Part shown: positions 8,102 through 16,178 of the stretch, one piece after another
How positions within the stretch are numbered: position 1 is the stretch's first letter
Layout of the letters: each line of letters starts with the position of its first letter
NCBI GenBank assembly: GCA_958448705.1
Contig: CAUDEY010000017.1
Coordinates: 1-41,952 of the forward strand
Source of the DNA: UMGS1322 sp900550765
GTDB lineage: Bacteria > Bacillota > Clostridia > Christensenellales > QALW01
Direction: 5' to 3'
Length of the DNA stretch: 41,952 bases
The notes under the pieces: model-generated
Told to the model about the DNA's origin: nothing
What the model saw: the letters and a program-made list of their open reading frames with translations, nothing else
The model's database searches: none
Program-made: the position numbers and the translations under genes

Positions 8102-9010
8102 ATGGATAAGCTGAAACAGATCCTTCCGCCGTATGTGAAAAATGCTTTAGAACGGCTCAGCGATAGTCAGCTATCGCAGCTTACGGAGATTCGCCTGCGG
8201 ATCGGAAAACCGGTTTACTTATATATTGCCGGAAGTGAATATGCCGTCAGTGATTTCGGAATTGGAAAAAACGATGGAATTGTTTTTTCTAAAACGGATG
8301 CTGCGGTGATGTGGCGGCGTTTGTGTGAGGGTGCACCGTACAGCTGTACGGAAAAACAACGGCAGGGCTATATTACCGTAGAAGGAAACCGGGTAGGTTT
8401 TTGCGGCGAATTTGCATTTGTTGAAGGAGAGATCAAACATATTGATGCAGTTTCTTCTTTCTGTGTGCGTATTTCACATCAGATCAAAGGCTGCGGAAAT
8501 AAAGTATACAAATATTTGTTTGAAAATAACCGACCGGTGAATACGCTGATCATATCACCCCCAGGATGCGGAAAAACAACGCTGCTTCGGGATATTGCGC
8601 GCCTTCTTTCCGGTGATGGCTTTAATGTGGCAATTGCGGATGAACGTGAAGAAATTGCTGCAGTGATCGATGGCGTTCCTACCCTGGATGTGGGAAAACG
8701 TACAGACGTATTCAGCGGATGCCCTAAAGCAGCGGCAATTCAGAATATGGTGCGCTCGATCCGTCCGGATGTCATTATTGCTGATGAGTTGGGTACTGCC
8801 GGCGATGCACAGGCAATAAAAAAGGCTATGACGGAAGGGGTAGCAGTCATTTCTACCGCACATGGAAATGCACCGGAACGTACCGTTCGGCGCTTGGGGG
8901 TATCGTTTGAACGGTATATTCTGCTGGATAATTCTTTTGGTATCGGTACGGTAAGCGGAGTATATGAAGAAAATATGAAACGTACGGGGAGTTTTCCGTT
9001 ATGCTGCTAA
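8102..9010 (+). CDS. spoIIIAA: Stage III sporulation protein AA, secretion-type ATPase
   Basis: This 302-residue ATPase of the SpoIIIA-SpoIIQ channel powers the feeding tube between mother cell and forespore. It resembles type II/IV secretion ATPases. The Walker A is SPPGCGKTTLLRD (about 152-164), followed by DEREEIAAVIDG and RPDVIIADELGT (Walker B region). The ATG at 8102 was chosen because AAGGAGGG precedes it; an in-frame TTG at 8057 would add 15 odd residues and falls in the rnpB terminator tail. The stop overlaps the next start by ten bases. It is probably transcribed by SigE in the mother cell, as in Bacillus. Confidence 0.96.
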   Translation: MDKLKQILPPYVKNALERLSDSQLSQLTEIRLRIGKPVYLYIAGSEYAVSDFGIGKNDGIVFSKTDAAVMWRRLCEGAPYSCTEKQRQGYITVEGNRVGFCGEFAFVEGEIKHIDAVSSFCVRISHQIKGCGNKVYKYLFENNRPVNTLIISPPGCGKTTLLRDIARLLSGDGFNVAIADEREEIAAVIDGVPTLDVGKRTDVFSGCPKAAAIQNMVRSIRPDVIIADELGTAGDAQAIKKAMTEGVAVISTAHGNAPERTVRRLGVSFERYILLDNSFGIGTVSGVYEENMKRTGSFPLCC

Positions 9011-9492
9011 GAATCATAAGCGCAGGGATCCTTTGCTTGGGTGCATGGTATTTAGGAATGGAATATTCGTTTATTATCAAACACAGAATCCGCGTGGTGA
9101 AGGATTATATTACGCTGACAGCGGGGCTGAAGAGCGCTGTAAAATATTCGGGAAAAAATATTTATGCGTATCTGAAAACCGTGAATACCGGGGCAGCGAA
9201 GAACTTTTGTTCCTTTGCCTGTGAAAACCGGGAGAAAGGGCTGGCTTATATTTTTGAGCAGTATGAAAGTATTAATTTAGTAGAGAGCAATTGCATCGAT
9301 ATGCTGAAAGAAAATTTTTTGTTTGCGGAAAACAGCAGCGATGTTGAAGGGATTGCGCTTTTGCTGGCAGAAACCTGTGAAACACTGGAAGCATACAGAA
9401 AATCATTGGAGGAGGAATACCGCGGAAAAATAAAAACTGCGCCGTCAATTGCGCTGATCTTAGGTTTGTTTGCCGCGGTACTGGTTATATGA
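9001..9492 (+). CDS. spoIIIAB: Stage III sporulation protein AB
   Basis: This 163-residue protein has an N-terminal membrane anchor (LLRIISAGILCLGAWYLGME), a helical body and a C-terminal membrane segment (IALILGLFAAVLVI). This is the SpoIIIAB/GspF-like layout of the channel's inner-membrane platform. The length is close to the Bacillus protein (about 170). It overlaps both neighbours (10 bases with AA, 4 with AC), as expected for coupled translation. Confidence 0.93.
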   Translation: MLLRIISAGILCLGAWYLGMEYSFIIKHRIRVVKDYITLTAGLKSAVKYSGKNIYAYLKTVNTGAAKNFCSFACENREKGLAYIFEQYESINLVESNCIDMLKENFLFAENSSDVEGIALLLAETCETLEAYRKSLEEEYRGKIKTAPSIALILGLFAAVLVI

Positions 9493-9683
9493 GCATCGAT
9501 ATTATCTTTAAAATTGCGGCCATAGGGATTTTAGTAACTGTATTAAACCAGCTTTTAACGCGTTGGGGCCGGGAGGATATCGCTATGGTAACCACGATTG
9601 CCGGGCTGATTGTAGTGCTTTTGATGGCAGTGGATATGGTGGGCGATTTTTTCTCAACGATTAAAAGTGTTTTTCAATTTTAA
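9489..9683 (+). CDS. spoIIIAC: Stage III sporulation protein AC
   Basis: This 64-residue, two-helix membrane protein has helices at about 5-22 and 33-52. It is typical of SpoIIIAC in length, with LNQLLTRWGREDIAMVTTIAG joining the helices. It is a membrane component of the SpoIIIA channel. Its ATG overlaps the AB stop (ATGA), and two bases separate its stop from the AD start. Confidence 0.93.
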   Translation: MSIDIIFKIAAIGILVTVLNQLLTRWGREDIAMVTTIAGLIVVLLMAVDMVGDFFSTIKSVFQF

Positions 9684-9685
9684 AA

Positions 9686-10072
9686 ATGGATAACATTCTG
9701 CTTATTCTGCTGTTTTGTATCGCTTGTGCGTTTATTCTGGCCATGATCCGTAAACAAATGCCGGATTTTGCTTTAATAGCTTCTTTGTGCGCGGGCTGTA
9801 TTCTGTTCTTTTATCTGATGGGAGATGTTACGGCAGTTATCAGCCATATTACCGCATGGGGACAAAAGGCTAATTTGAACGGTCAGTGGCTTACGTCCAT
9901 TATTAAGATCTGCGGAATTGCTTTTATCGGGCAGTGGGGAATACAGTTTTGCCGGGATGCCGGAGAGAATTCCTTGGCAGACAAGCTGGAAACAGCTGTA
10001 AAAATTTCGGTTTTTATCTTATGCATTCCCTATGTAGACCAGCTGTTTGAGTTGGCGTTGAGGATAGAATGA
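9686..10072 (+). CDS. spoIIIAD: Stage III sporulation protein AD
   Basis: This 128-residue membrane protein has four or so hydrophobic segments and the SpoIIIAD core WLTSIIKICGIAFIGQWG followed by CRDAGENSLADKLETAVK. It is a membrane component of the forespore channel. It starts two bases after AC, and its TGA overlaps the AE start. Confidence 0.94.
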   Translation: MDNILLILLFCIACAFILAMIRKQMPDFALIASLCAGCILFFYLMGDVTAVISHITAWGQKANLNGQWLTSIIKICGIAFIGQWGIQFCRDAGENSLADKLETAVKISVFILCIPYVDQLFELALRIE

Positions 10073-11178
10073 AAAAAATACTTTTTATCGTAATTGTTTT
10101 TCTTGTTGTCAGCGTTCCGGTTTTTGCTGTATATGATGCGGAAAGTATCGATACGCAGGCACTGGAAGAGAGCCTTAAGGAAACGGAATATTATAATCCC
10201 TATGGCAGTGTTGGCGATTTGCTGCGGGCAATCTTGGAAAACCGGCTGGAACTGGATGGGAGTAATATTTTAGAAAATATTCTGCAAATTCTTTTTTCCG
10301 GAATCCGTCAGGCAATACCAACACTGGCCTCTCTTTTGTGTATTGCAATTCTGCTTTCCGTAATTGAAAATTTAAAGATATTAAGCGGAAAAACGGAAGA
10401 GATGGCGCTGCTTGGAGGGAAAATTATTTTCTGTATTGTTCTCTTTACCTCCTTTTTCAGCACGGTACAGGAGGCAAAGGAGAGCCTGAACGGTATATCT
10501 GTTTTTTCTCAAACACTGATGCCGATCATTATTACTTTGCTGGCGGCCTGTGGTGCCCAGGGAAGTGCTACTTCTATGGCACCATCCATGGCGATGCTGT
10601 CTTCAACACTGATTGGGATTGTTTCCTATATTATTTTTCCGATGATTCTTGCTGCATGCGCGGTTTCGGCAGTAAACAGCGTACTTCCGGGCAGCAAACT
10701 CAGCGGCGTGGCAGATATGTTTAAAAGTATTGCCTCCTGGTTGATGGGGGGGATCTTTACTGTGTTTTCAGCAGTAATCGCCATACAAGGGATGGTGGCC
10801 GGTGCAAGTGATGGTATTTCAATAAAAAGTATTAAATATGCTATTAATTCCTCGGTACCGATTATCGGAGGATCGGTAAGTGAAAGCCTTACCATGGTGC
10901 TGGCGAGCGGAATTTTTTTAAAAAGTGCAGCGGGAATCAGCGGCATCATTATTATTGCGGGAATTCTTTTATTGCCGGTGATCAATATTTGCGGTTATAT
11001 TCTTTTACTTCGGTGTTTTAATGCTTGTGTTTCGCCTTTTAGCGATAGTTTTGTTACCGGATGCGTGAGAAATGTTTGTGACTGTCTTAAATTAGTGATG
11101 GCTGCGATCTTCGGTGTAGGCGTGCTCTATTTTATTTATTTGGGAATTTTGGCCGGAGCAGGGAGTAGTTTGCTATGA
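10069..11178 (+). CDS. spoIIIAE: Stage III sporulation protein AE
   Basis: This 369-residue protein is the large polytopic membrane component of the SpoIIIA channel. It begins with a cleavable-looking signal sequence (KKILFIVIVFLVVSVPVFA), then a short extracytoplasmic stretch containing NPYGSVGDLL, followed by about seven or eight membrane helices. Length and order fit SpoIIIAE (about 380-400 in Bacillus). It overlaps AD and AF by four bases each. Confidence 0.95.
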   Translation: MKKILFIVIVFLVVSVPVFAVYDAESIDTQALEESLKETEYYNPYGSVGDLLRAILENRLELDGSNILENILQILFSGIRQAIPTLASLLCIAILLSVIENLKILSGKTEEMALLGGKIIFCIVLFTSFFSTVQEAKESLNGISVFSQTLMPIIITLLAACGAQGSATSMAPSMAMLSSTLIGIVSYIIFPMILAACAVSAVNSVLPGSKLSGVADMFKSIASWLMGGIFTVFSAVIAIQGMVAGASDGISIKSIKYAINSSVPIIGGSVSESLTMVLASGIFLKSAAGISGIIIIAGILLLPVINICGYILLLRCFNACVSPFSDSFVTGCVRNVCDCLKLVMAAIFGVGVLYFIYLGILAGAGSSLL

Positions 11179-11609
11179 TAGATTGGGTAAAAGAATATAT
11201 TACGTCGGTTACAGGTGTAGCGATCCTTTCTTTGATTGTTGACTGTGTTCTTCCTGAGGGAAACATCCGTAAATATGCACGGTTTGCTTGTGCTTTGATT
11301 CTAAGTATTTGTATTATTTCGCCTATCTTTGATTTAAAGCCGGATACTGCGTTTTCGCTTGAAAAAAATGAACAGGTTTATATTGATTACACTCAGGCGA
11401 TAGAAAAAACAGTTCAGGGAATCTACGGCTTTGAAAATGCAAGTGTCAGGGTTACCCAGAATGGCGGAAAAGTACAGGAGATATTTATCACGCTTTCGGA
11501 CAGCAAACTGTTGGAAAAGGCTCAGCAAACTGCCATGAAAGAATATCTGTGCAATACATTGAGTGCTATATACGGTATTGAAAAAGAAAATATATGGATT
11601 AAGGAGTAG
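11175..11609 (+). CDS. spoIIIAF: Stage III sporulation protein AF
   Basis: This 144-residue protein has two N-terminal membrane helices (about 15-30 and 36-52) and a soluble C-terminal domain with a YIDYTQAIEKTVQGIYGFE region. This matches SpoIIIAF, a channel protein with a ring-building-like soluble domain. The ATG overlaps the AE stop, and AG follows after six bases. Confidence 0.9.
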   Translation: MIDWVKEYITSVTGVAILSLIVDCVLPEGNIRKYARFACALILSICIISPIFDLKPDTAFSLEKNEQVYIDYTQAIEKTVQGIYGFENASVRVTQNGGKVQEIFITLSDSKLLEKAQQTAMKEYLCNTLSAIYGIEKENIWIKE

Positions 11610-11615
11610 AAGAAA

Positions 11616-12161
11616 ATGAAAGAGTTGCTGGCAAAAATTAAGGAATCCAAAAAGCTTAAGATGATTATTGTAATTATGCTTTGTGCGCTGACGGCAATTA
11701 TATATTTTTTACCAGATGGAAGCGATGATAGGAATAAAAACGATCAAACGGTCATATCTAATAATAGCGAAGATCATTCATCCAAGGAAAAAAAGCTGGA
11801 AGAGGTTTTAAGCAACATTAAGGGTGCGGGGCGAGTAAGTGTTATGATTACTTACCAAAGCAGCAGTGAGGTGGTAACGGCAAGCAGCACGGAAACACAG
11901 ACCAGTACGGTGATAGAGAAATCGGAAAACGGAGGAACCAGGGAATCAGAAACAATTGTTGAAAACAAAGCGCCGGTGACGGTTGGCTCAGGCAGCGGCG
12001 AAAATGCGCTTGTGGTGGTGGAAAAGGAGCCGGAGATTAAGGGGGTGATTGTGGTTGCCGAAGGCGCAGAAAATATAACGGTGAAGCTCAGTTTGCAAAA
12101 AGCAGTGGAAACGGTGCTTCAAGTATCACCTTCACAGGTAGAAATATTTGCAATGAATTAA
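11616..12161 (+). CDS. spoIIIAG: Stage III sporulation protein AG
   Basis: This 181-residue bitopic protein has one N-terminal helix (about 14-33, ending AIIYFLPDG) and then a ring-forming domain. The start LEEVLSNIKGAGRVSVMITY, a Ser/Thr-rich beta-region insertion (residues about 85-115) and the end GVIVVAEGAENITVKLSLQKAV fit SpoIIIAG, which forms a large ring in the intermembrane space. The Ser/Thr insertion probably corresponds to the extra beta-triangle seen in Bacillus SpoIIIAG. Confidence 0.94.
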   Translation: MKELLAKIKESKKLKMIIVIMLCALTAIIYFLPDGSDDRNKNDQTVISNNSEDHSSKEKKLEEVLSNIKGAGRVSVMITYQSSSEVVTASSTETQTSTVIEKSENGGTRESETIVENKAPVTVGSGSGENALVVVEKEPEIKGVIVVAEGAENITVKLSLQKAVETVLQVSPSQVEIFAMN

Positions 12162-12174
12162 GGAGAGAGAAATT

Positions 12175-12678
12175 ATGTTTAAAATCAGCAGAAAAACAAT
12201 CGTAATATCCGCAATGGTCGTTCTTCTTTTGGTCACAGGACTTTTAAACTGGAAATATGTAATTGCTAATAAGGAAGATGGTGAACAAACCTCCGTTCCG
12301 GGGCAGGCCGATGGAGGAGAAGTGGAAACTTCAAATTTCTTTACAACATATAAGAGTGAGCGGCTTGCTAACCGGGAAGATGAAATTACCTATTTAGAGA
12401 GTGTAATCAATAATACCAATACCGACCAGACCACATTAAATGAGGCACAACAGATGAAAATGGAGATTGTTGCCAATATGGAGCTGGAGACTACTCTGGA
12501 AGGATTGCTGGTAGCGAAAGGGTTTGAGGACGCCATTGTAACCTTTGGGACGACTTCGGTCAATATCGTTGTGAAAGATACAGAACTTACACAGGCAAAG
12601 GTAGCGCAAATTCTGGATGTAGTTACCACGGAAACACAATACACTGCTGGTGAGGTAAAGATCATCCAGGCGAGCTGA
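12175..12678 (+). CDS. spoIIIAH: Stage III sporulation protein AH
   Basis: This 167-residue bitopic protein has a single N-terminal helix (about 8-26) and a C-terminal YscJ/FliF-like ring domain (LEGLLVAKGFEDAIVTFG... VVKDTELTQAKVAQILDVV). It is the mother-cell partner that binds SpoIIQ across the intermembrane space. It is the last gene of the operon, preceded by AAGGAGAG and followed at once by a strong terminator. Confidence 0.95.
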   Translation: MFKISRKTIVISAMVVLLLVTGLLNWKYVIANKEDGEQTSVPGQADGGEVETSNFFTTYKSERLANREDEITYLESVINNTNTDQTTLNEAQQMKMEIVANMELETTLEGLLVAKGFEDAIVTFGTTSVNIVVKDTELTQAKVAQILDVVTTETQYTAGEVKIIQAS

Positions 12679-12681
12679 TAG

Positions 12682-12724
12682 AAATTCGGTCTGCTCTTTG
12701 AGGGCGACCGAATTTTTGTTTTTT
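12682..12724 (+). terminator. Terminator of the spoIIIA operon
   Basis: AAATTCGGTC (12682-12691) pairs with GACCGAATTT (12706-12715). An inner GCTC/GGGC extension contributes further pairing, and TTTGTTTTTT follows. It starts within four bases of the spoIIIAH stop. Confidence 0.9.
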
Positions 12725-12742
12725 ACTTATAAAACACAAGAA

Positions 12743-12774
12743 AAAAGCTGCTATCTATACAGATAGCAGCTTTT
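12743..12774 (-). terminator. Terminator of rpmB (probably bidirectional)
   Basis: AAAAGCTGCTATCT (12743-12756) and AGATAGCAGCTTTT (12761-12774) form a perfect 14-bp stem with an ATAC loop. Read on the minus strand it ends in a run of T just after the rpmB stop; on the plus strand it also has a short T run. Confidence 0.88.
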
Positions 12775-12795
12775 ATTTCTGTTCACTTTAGCTTT

Positions 12796-12987
12796 TTACA
12801 GTGCGCGGGTAACCTTACCCGAACGCAGACAACGGGTGCAAACGCAAATCTGCTTGGGAGCACCGTCGACGATAGCTCTTACTTTTTGAACGTTAGGTGC
12901 CCAGTATGTTCTTGAACGACGGTTTGAATGGCTTACCTTGTTGCCCGACATAACACCTTTTTGACAAATCTCGCAATACTTTGCCAT
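12796..12987 (-). CDS. rpmB: 50S ribosomal protein L28, zinc-binding form
   Basis: This is a 63-residue L28 of the large ribosomal subunit. It shows the family's KVSHSNRRSRTYWAPNVQKV core. Two CxxC pairs (CEIC near residue 5 and CTRC near residue 52) mark the zinc-ribbon (C+) form rather than the zinc-free paralogue, suggesting this is the form used when zinc is sufficient. The start has AAAGGAGGTG upstream on the minus strand. tRNA-Arg lies 50 bases upstream in the same direction. Confidence 0.97.
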   Translation of the reverse strand: MAKYCEICQKGVMSGNKVSHSNRRSRTYWAPNVQKVRAIVDGAPKQICVCTRCLRSGKVTRAL

Positions 12988-13037
12988 AATGCGACACCTC
13001 CTTTAGGGAATCTATAAATTTTTAAAGTGTTGCTCTT

Positions 13038-13114
13038 TGGTGTGCGCGAAGGGACTCGAACCCCCGACCTACTGGTTCGTAGCCAGTCACTCTATCCAGC
13101 TGAGCTACGCGCAC
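13038..13114 (-). tRNA. tRNA-Arg, anticodon ACG
   Basis: Read on the minus strand, the acceptor GTGCGCG (13114-13108) pairs with CGCGCAC (13048-13042), followed by A and an encoded CCA (13040-13038). The anticodon arm ACTGG-CTACGAA-CCAGT gives anticodon ACG (wobble A probably edited to inosine), reading CGN arginine codons. The T loop is TTCGAGT. It is a complete cloverleaf of 77 nt including CCA. Confidence 0.96.
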
Positions 13115-13139
13115 ATATGCTTTTTTTAGCAACGTTGAT

Positions 13140-13168
13140 AGTATATATCAACCAAGATTTTTTGTCAA
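13140..13168 (-). promoter_or_regulatory. Strong SigA promoter for tRNA-Arg (and probably rpmB)
   Basis: On the minus strand TTGACA (13168-13163) and TATACT (13145-13140) are 17 bases apart. The -10 is 25 bases from the tRNA 5' end. No terminator separates the tRNA from rpmB. Confidence 0.85.
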
Positions 13169-13220
13169 ACATTTTCTGTAAAAAAGTTTTTATTTATTTT
13201 CTGCTGAATTTATGATAACA

Positions 13221-13226
13221 TATAAT
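13221..13226 (+). promoter_or_regulatory. Possible -10 for the two-component genes
   Basis: A TATAAT lies about 100 bases upstream of the response regulator start. The -35 at 17 bases is poor (TTTCTG), so activation by a regulator, possibly autoregulation, or another promoter would be needed. Apart from this, I see no clear motif between 13170 and 13327. Confidence 0.3.
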
Positions 13227-13327
13227 AGATAAAAAATTACGGTAACTTACAGAATAGCTTTCGTTTTTTATCACCGGTCTTTCACAAAGAAGGTGTATTA
13301 TGATAAAGAACATAGGAGGGAGATTTT

Positions 13328-14008
13328 ATGGCAAGAGTTCTTATTGTTGACGATGAAGAAAATATCCGAGAAGGGCTGCGCGAATATGCTGAGTTTGAGG
13401 GGCATACCGTTACAGAGGCCGTTGATGGTATGGATGCGGTAAATAAATGCCGCAACAATGATTTTGATGTGATTATTATGGACATCATGATGCCGCGGCT
13501 GGATGGCTTTTCGGCGTGTAAGGAAATCCGTAAATTGAAAGATATTCCAGTACTCATGCTTTCCGCCAGAGGTGAGGAATATGACAAGCTTTTTGGTTTT
13601 GAGCTGGGAATCGATGATTACGTGGTCAAGCCGTTTTCGCCTAAGGAAGTAATGGCAAGGATTAATGTGATTATCTCTCGGCGTGAAAACAGCAGCAAAG
13701 TCGGCGAAAATAAACATATCGTTATTAAGGGCATCGATATTGATGTTTCTGCCCGAAAGGTCTATATTGATGGAAAACGTATCGATCTTACGCCTAAGGA
13801 ATACGATCTTTTAATGTTTATGATAAAAAATAAAAATATTGCGCTATCACGGAATCAGCTGCTCTCTGAGGTATGGGGGTATGAATTTTTCGGTGATGAC
13901 CGTACAGTAGATACGCATATTAAGATGCTTCGCAACAGCATCGGTCCGTATCGGGATCTGATTTCAACAGTTCGGGGAGTAGGGTATATTTTTGAAACAG
14001 AAAGCTAA
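13328..14008 (+). CDS. OmpR/PhoB-family response regulator
   Basis: This 226-residue cytosolic transcription factor has a receiver domain at about 1-115 with acidic pocket Asp8/Asp9, phospho-acceptor Asp52 (IIMDIMMPRLDG), the Ser/Thr of LMLSARG and a Lys in VVKPFSPKEV. A winged-helix DNA-binding domain (about 125-224) has LTPKEYDLLMFM and DRTVDTHIKMLRNSIG plus the terminal VRGVGYIFE hairpin. The ATG has AGGAGGGAG upstream. Its 3' end overlaps the sensor gene by 17 bases. The stimulus cannot be inferred from the sequence. Confidence 0.95.
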   Translation: MARVLIVDDEENIREGLREYAEFEGHTVTEAVDGMDAVNKCRNNDFDVIIMDIMMPRLDGFSACKEIRKLKDIPVLMLSARGEEYDKLFGFELGIDDYVVKPFSPKEVMARINVIISRRENSSKVGENKHIVIKGIDIDVSARKVYIDGKRIDLTPKEYDLLMFMIKNKNIALSRNQLLSEVWGYEFFGDDRTVDTHIKMLRNSIGPYRDLISTVRGVGYIFETES

Positions 14009-15509
14009 GTTAAAAGGCGTAAAGCTGAAAATGTGGGAATACTTTTGCATGTTTGCCATACAGCTGCTGGTAGTCATATGGCTGCTGCAAGTGGTATTTT
14101 TGCAGTATTATTATATAGGCGCTATGGCAAAAGAAACGCTGGGGAACGCGCGGCAGCTGGTACGGCTATATAAAGAAAATAAGCTCGATGAAGAAACCGT
14201 GCGTAATAATGCGTATAAGAATAATCTTTCCATTGTTATTACGGATAAAAACGGAAATGTAATCAGTGCCAGTGATGCGATGGGGGTAATGGATCCCAGC
14301 AGCGTAATCCGCTTAAATATGTATGGACAAAGTATCGGTAATTTGAAGGAAGCTATTGCAAAAAGTGCGCAGGGCGAGGTTTATTATCGGCTGGAGAATG
14401 ATGATACGAAGAGCAAAGTTCTGTTTTATGCCGCTTTTACCCAGGAAGGGGTGGAACCGGGAGGTTCGTATATTTATGTCATGTCTCAGATAGAACCGAT
14501 TGATTCGGTCATATCTGTTATGCAGGGGCAATTTATCATTATTACGATCATATCTTTGGTAGTGGCTCTGACTTTTGCATATCTGATCGCGCTAAAATTT
14601 TCGCGTCCGGTAGAAAAGTTAACGGAATCTGCGCGGGAACTTGCTTTGGGCAATACAGATGTAACCTTTAAAACCGATGAAGCATTTGGTGAAATCGCAG
14701 AACTTTCCAGCGCTTTGAATTATGCGGCAAGCGAAATTATAAAATCCAATCAGCTCCGGCGGGAACTGATGGCGAATGTATCTCATGATCTTCGTACACC
14801 GCTGACGATGATTAAAATGTATGCCGAAATGATACGGGATATTTCGGGGGATAATAAAGAAAAACGTGAAAAAAATCTGAAAATTATTATTGATGAGACT
14901 GATCGGTTGTCATTACTGGTAAATGATATATTGGATCTTTCTAAAATTGAATCGTCACAGGATTTAGAGCTTGAGAATTTTGATATTTGCCAAATGATTC
15001 AAAGCATTTTAGAACGTTTTTCGGTAATGACGCAGCAAGGATATACCTTTTCAGTGGAAGCGCCGGAAGCCTTGACGGTACGGGGAGATGTAAGCAGAAT
15101 TCAGCAGGTAATTTATAATTTGTTGGGCAACGCTATTAATTATACCGGGGAAGATAAAAAGGTAACGATCCGGGTAACACGGAAAGAGAAAACTGCCAAA
15201 GTAGAAATTATTGATACAGGAAACGGTATTCCCAAAGAAGAACTTGCCAATGTTTGGGATCGGTATTACCGTGCCAAAACACATGTGCGCTCGAAAATCG
15301 GTACTGGTTTAGGACTTTCAATCGTAAAATCAATTTTGATTGCGCATAATGCTGATTTTGGCATTGAAAGTACGTTGGGAGTCGGGTCTAATTTTTGGTT
15401 CGAATTAAAAATTCCTGAATTTTCCGATCATAAAAAAATGCTTTTGGCAAACAATAATACCGTGACTGAGAAAGAAAGCGATTCGCTTTCAAAGAATCAG
15501 GACACATAA
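13992..15509 (+). CDS. Membrane sensor histidine kinase partnered with the upstream regulator
   Basis: This 505-residue membrane sensor kinase has TM1 at about 16-38, an extracytoplasmic PAS-like sensor of roughly 140 residues (including SIVITDKNGNVISAS), TM2 at about 180-202 and a HAMP linker. The dimerisation helix carries His265 in ANVSHDLRTPLTMIKMYAE. The ATPase domain shows the N box NLLGNAINYT, G1 DTGNGIPKEE and G2 GTGLGLSIVKSI. The best start is a TTG at 13992 overlapping the regulator; an internal ATG 13 codons later is the alternative. The C-terminal 30 residues are polar and not conserved in general. Confidence 0.93.
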   Translation: MKQKAKLKGVKLKMWEYFCMFAIQLLVVIWLLQVVFLQYYYIGAMAKETLGNARQLVRLYKENKLDEETVRNNAYKNNLSIVITDKNGNVISASDAMGVMDPSSVIRLNMYGQSIGNLKEAIAKSAQGEVYYRLENDDTKSKVLFYAAFTQEGVEPGGSYIYVMSQIEPIDSVISVMQGQFIIITIISLVVALTFAYLIALKFSRPVEKLTESARELALGNTDVTFKTDEAFGEIAELSSALNYAASEIIKSNQLRRELMANVSHDLRTPLTMIKMYAEMIRDISGDNKEKREKNLKIIIDETDRLSLLVNDILDLSKIESSQDLELENFDICQMIQSILERFSVMTQQGYTFSVEAPEALTVRGDVSRIQQVIYNLLGNAINYTGEDKKVTIRVTRKEKTAKVEIIDTGNGIPKEELANVWDRYYRAKTHVRSKIGTGLGLSIVKSILIAHNADFGIESTLGVGSNFWFELKIPEFSDHKKMLLANNNTVTEKESDSLSKNQDT

Positions 15510-15556
15510 ATCAAACAACGGAAATATCCGTTTAAAATAGATTGTTGGAGGGCATT

Positions 15557-15712
15557 ATGGCTAAAATGTCAGAAGCTTTAAAGCAAGAGATTGCCAGAGA
15601 ACTTGGTGTATATGACACGGTTAAAAATTCAGGCTGGGGCGAAGTATCGTCTCGTGACTGCGGTCATATGGTAACAAAGGCGATTGAAATTGCTAACAGA
15701 AACTTTAAGTAA
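15557..15712 (+). CDS. sspF: Small acid-soluble spore protein, SspF-like alpha/beta type
   Basis: This 51-residue protein begins MAKMSEALKQEIARELGVY, has DTVKNSGWGEVSSRDCGH in the middle and ends MVTKAIEIANRNFK. It closely resembles SspF of Bacillus (YDTVKNGGWGEI... GNMVKRAIEIAE), a DNA-binding spore protein that coats and protects the spore chromosome, but lacks the N-terminal extension. GGAGGGC lies just upstream. A Cys in the middle (RDCG) is unusual for this mostly Cys-free class. It should be made in the forespore, though I could not read a convincing SigG promoter. Confidence 0.88.
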   Translation: MAKMSEALKQEIARELGVYDTVKNSGWGEVSSRDCGHMVTKAIEIANRNFK

Positions 15713-15724
15713 ATGATAAATTAT

Positions 15725-15750
15725 AAAGGGAGATTTCAAATCTCCCTTTT
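15725..15750 (+). terminator. Terminator of the sspF-like gene
   Basis: AAAGGGAGATT (15725-15735) pairs with AATCTCCCTTT (15739-15749), with a short T run. It lies 12 bases after the stop and argues against an upstream start for the next gene. Confidence 0.7.
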
Positions 15751-15799
15751 ATGTATATATTGTTTCTCTGCCGCATATTTTTTATCGGGAGGGATACCT

Positions 15800-16114
15800 A
15801 TGTACAGTAAAGGTAATTATATTTTTTATAAGGAACCAATGAATTTACGTGAAAAGCCAAATGCTGCATCTAAACTTCTGGCAGTGGTTCCGCAGGGAAT
15901 GTGTGTGACGGTAGAAGAGACAAAAGATAATTGGGGGAAAATACAGTACGAGGGAAAGGCAGGCTGGTGCTGCATCAGCGAATGTTTTGCACAAAAAGTA
16001 TGTGCTTGTGAGAATCATGACTGCTGTTATTATGAAAAGTATCGCCAAATAGAACAAAAATATGAGAACTTGATAAAAAGCTTTCATAAGATCGAAGAGA
16101 TATTGAGAGAATAA
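15800..16114 (+). CDS. Small SH3b (bacterial SH3) domain protein
   Basis: This is a 104-residue protein. Residues about 8-62 form an SH3_3-type domain: MNLREKPNAASKLLAVVPQG, then VTVEETKDNWGKIQYEGKAGW with the conserved Gly-Trp. Bacterial SH3 domains usually bind peptidoglycan or peptides. A Cys-rich linker follows (CACENHDCCYY) and then a basic/acidic coiled coil. The ATG at 15800 has GGGAGGG upstream; an earlier in-frame ATG at 15713 would translate through the terminator and add a 29-residue hydrophobic leader, so a secreted form is possible but less likely. The role is unknown; position after a spore gene suggests, weakly, a sporulation link. Confidence 0.7.
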   Translation: MYSKGNYIFYKEPMNLREKPNAASKLLAVVPQGMCVTVEETKDNWGKIQYEGKAGWCCISECFAQKVCACENHDCCYYEKYRQIEQKYENLIKSFHKIEEILRE

Positions 16115-16117
16115 ATA

Positions 16118-16146
16118 TTGCGAAAATATTACATATGTGTTATAAT
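16118..16146 (+). promoter_or_regulatory. SigA-type promoter of the CapA-like gene
   Basis: TTGCGA (16118-16123) and TATAAT (16141-16146) have a 17-base spacer, 33 bases upstream of the start codon at 16179. Confidence 0.75.
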
Positions 16147-16178
16147 ACCATACGAAACTTAATTTTGGAGTTAGGACT

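Noticed and set aside
13115..13327. Riboswitch or small RNA upstream of the two-component genes
   Set aside because: Beyond the tRNA promoter and a weak -10 I see no conserved structure or recognisable motif.
15517..15532. AACGGA-AATA-TCCGTT hairpin after the histidine kinase gene
   Set aside because: Only a 6-bp stem with no T run; not convincing as a terminator.
15713..15799. Longer SH3b protein with a hydrophobic N-terminal leader
   Set aside because: The extra segment would be encoded by the sspF terminator stem and has no ribosome site; the start at 15800 has GGGAGGG.
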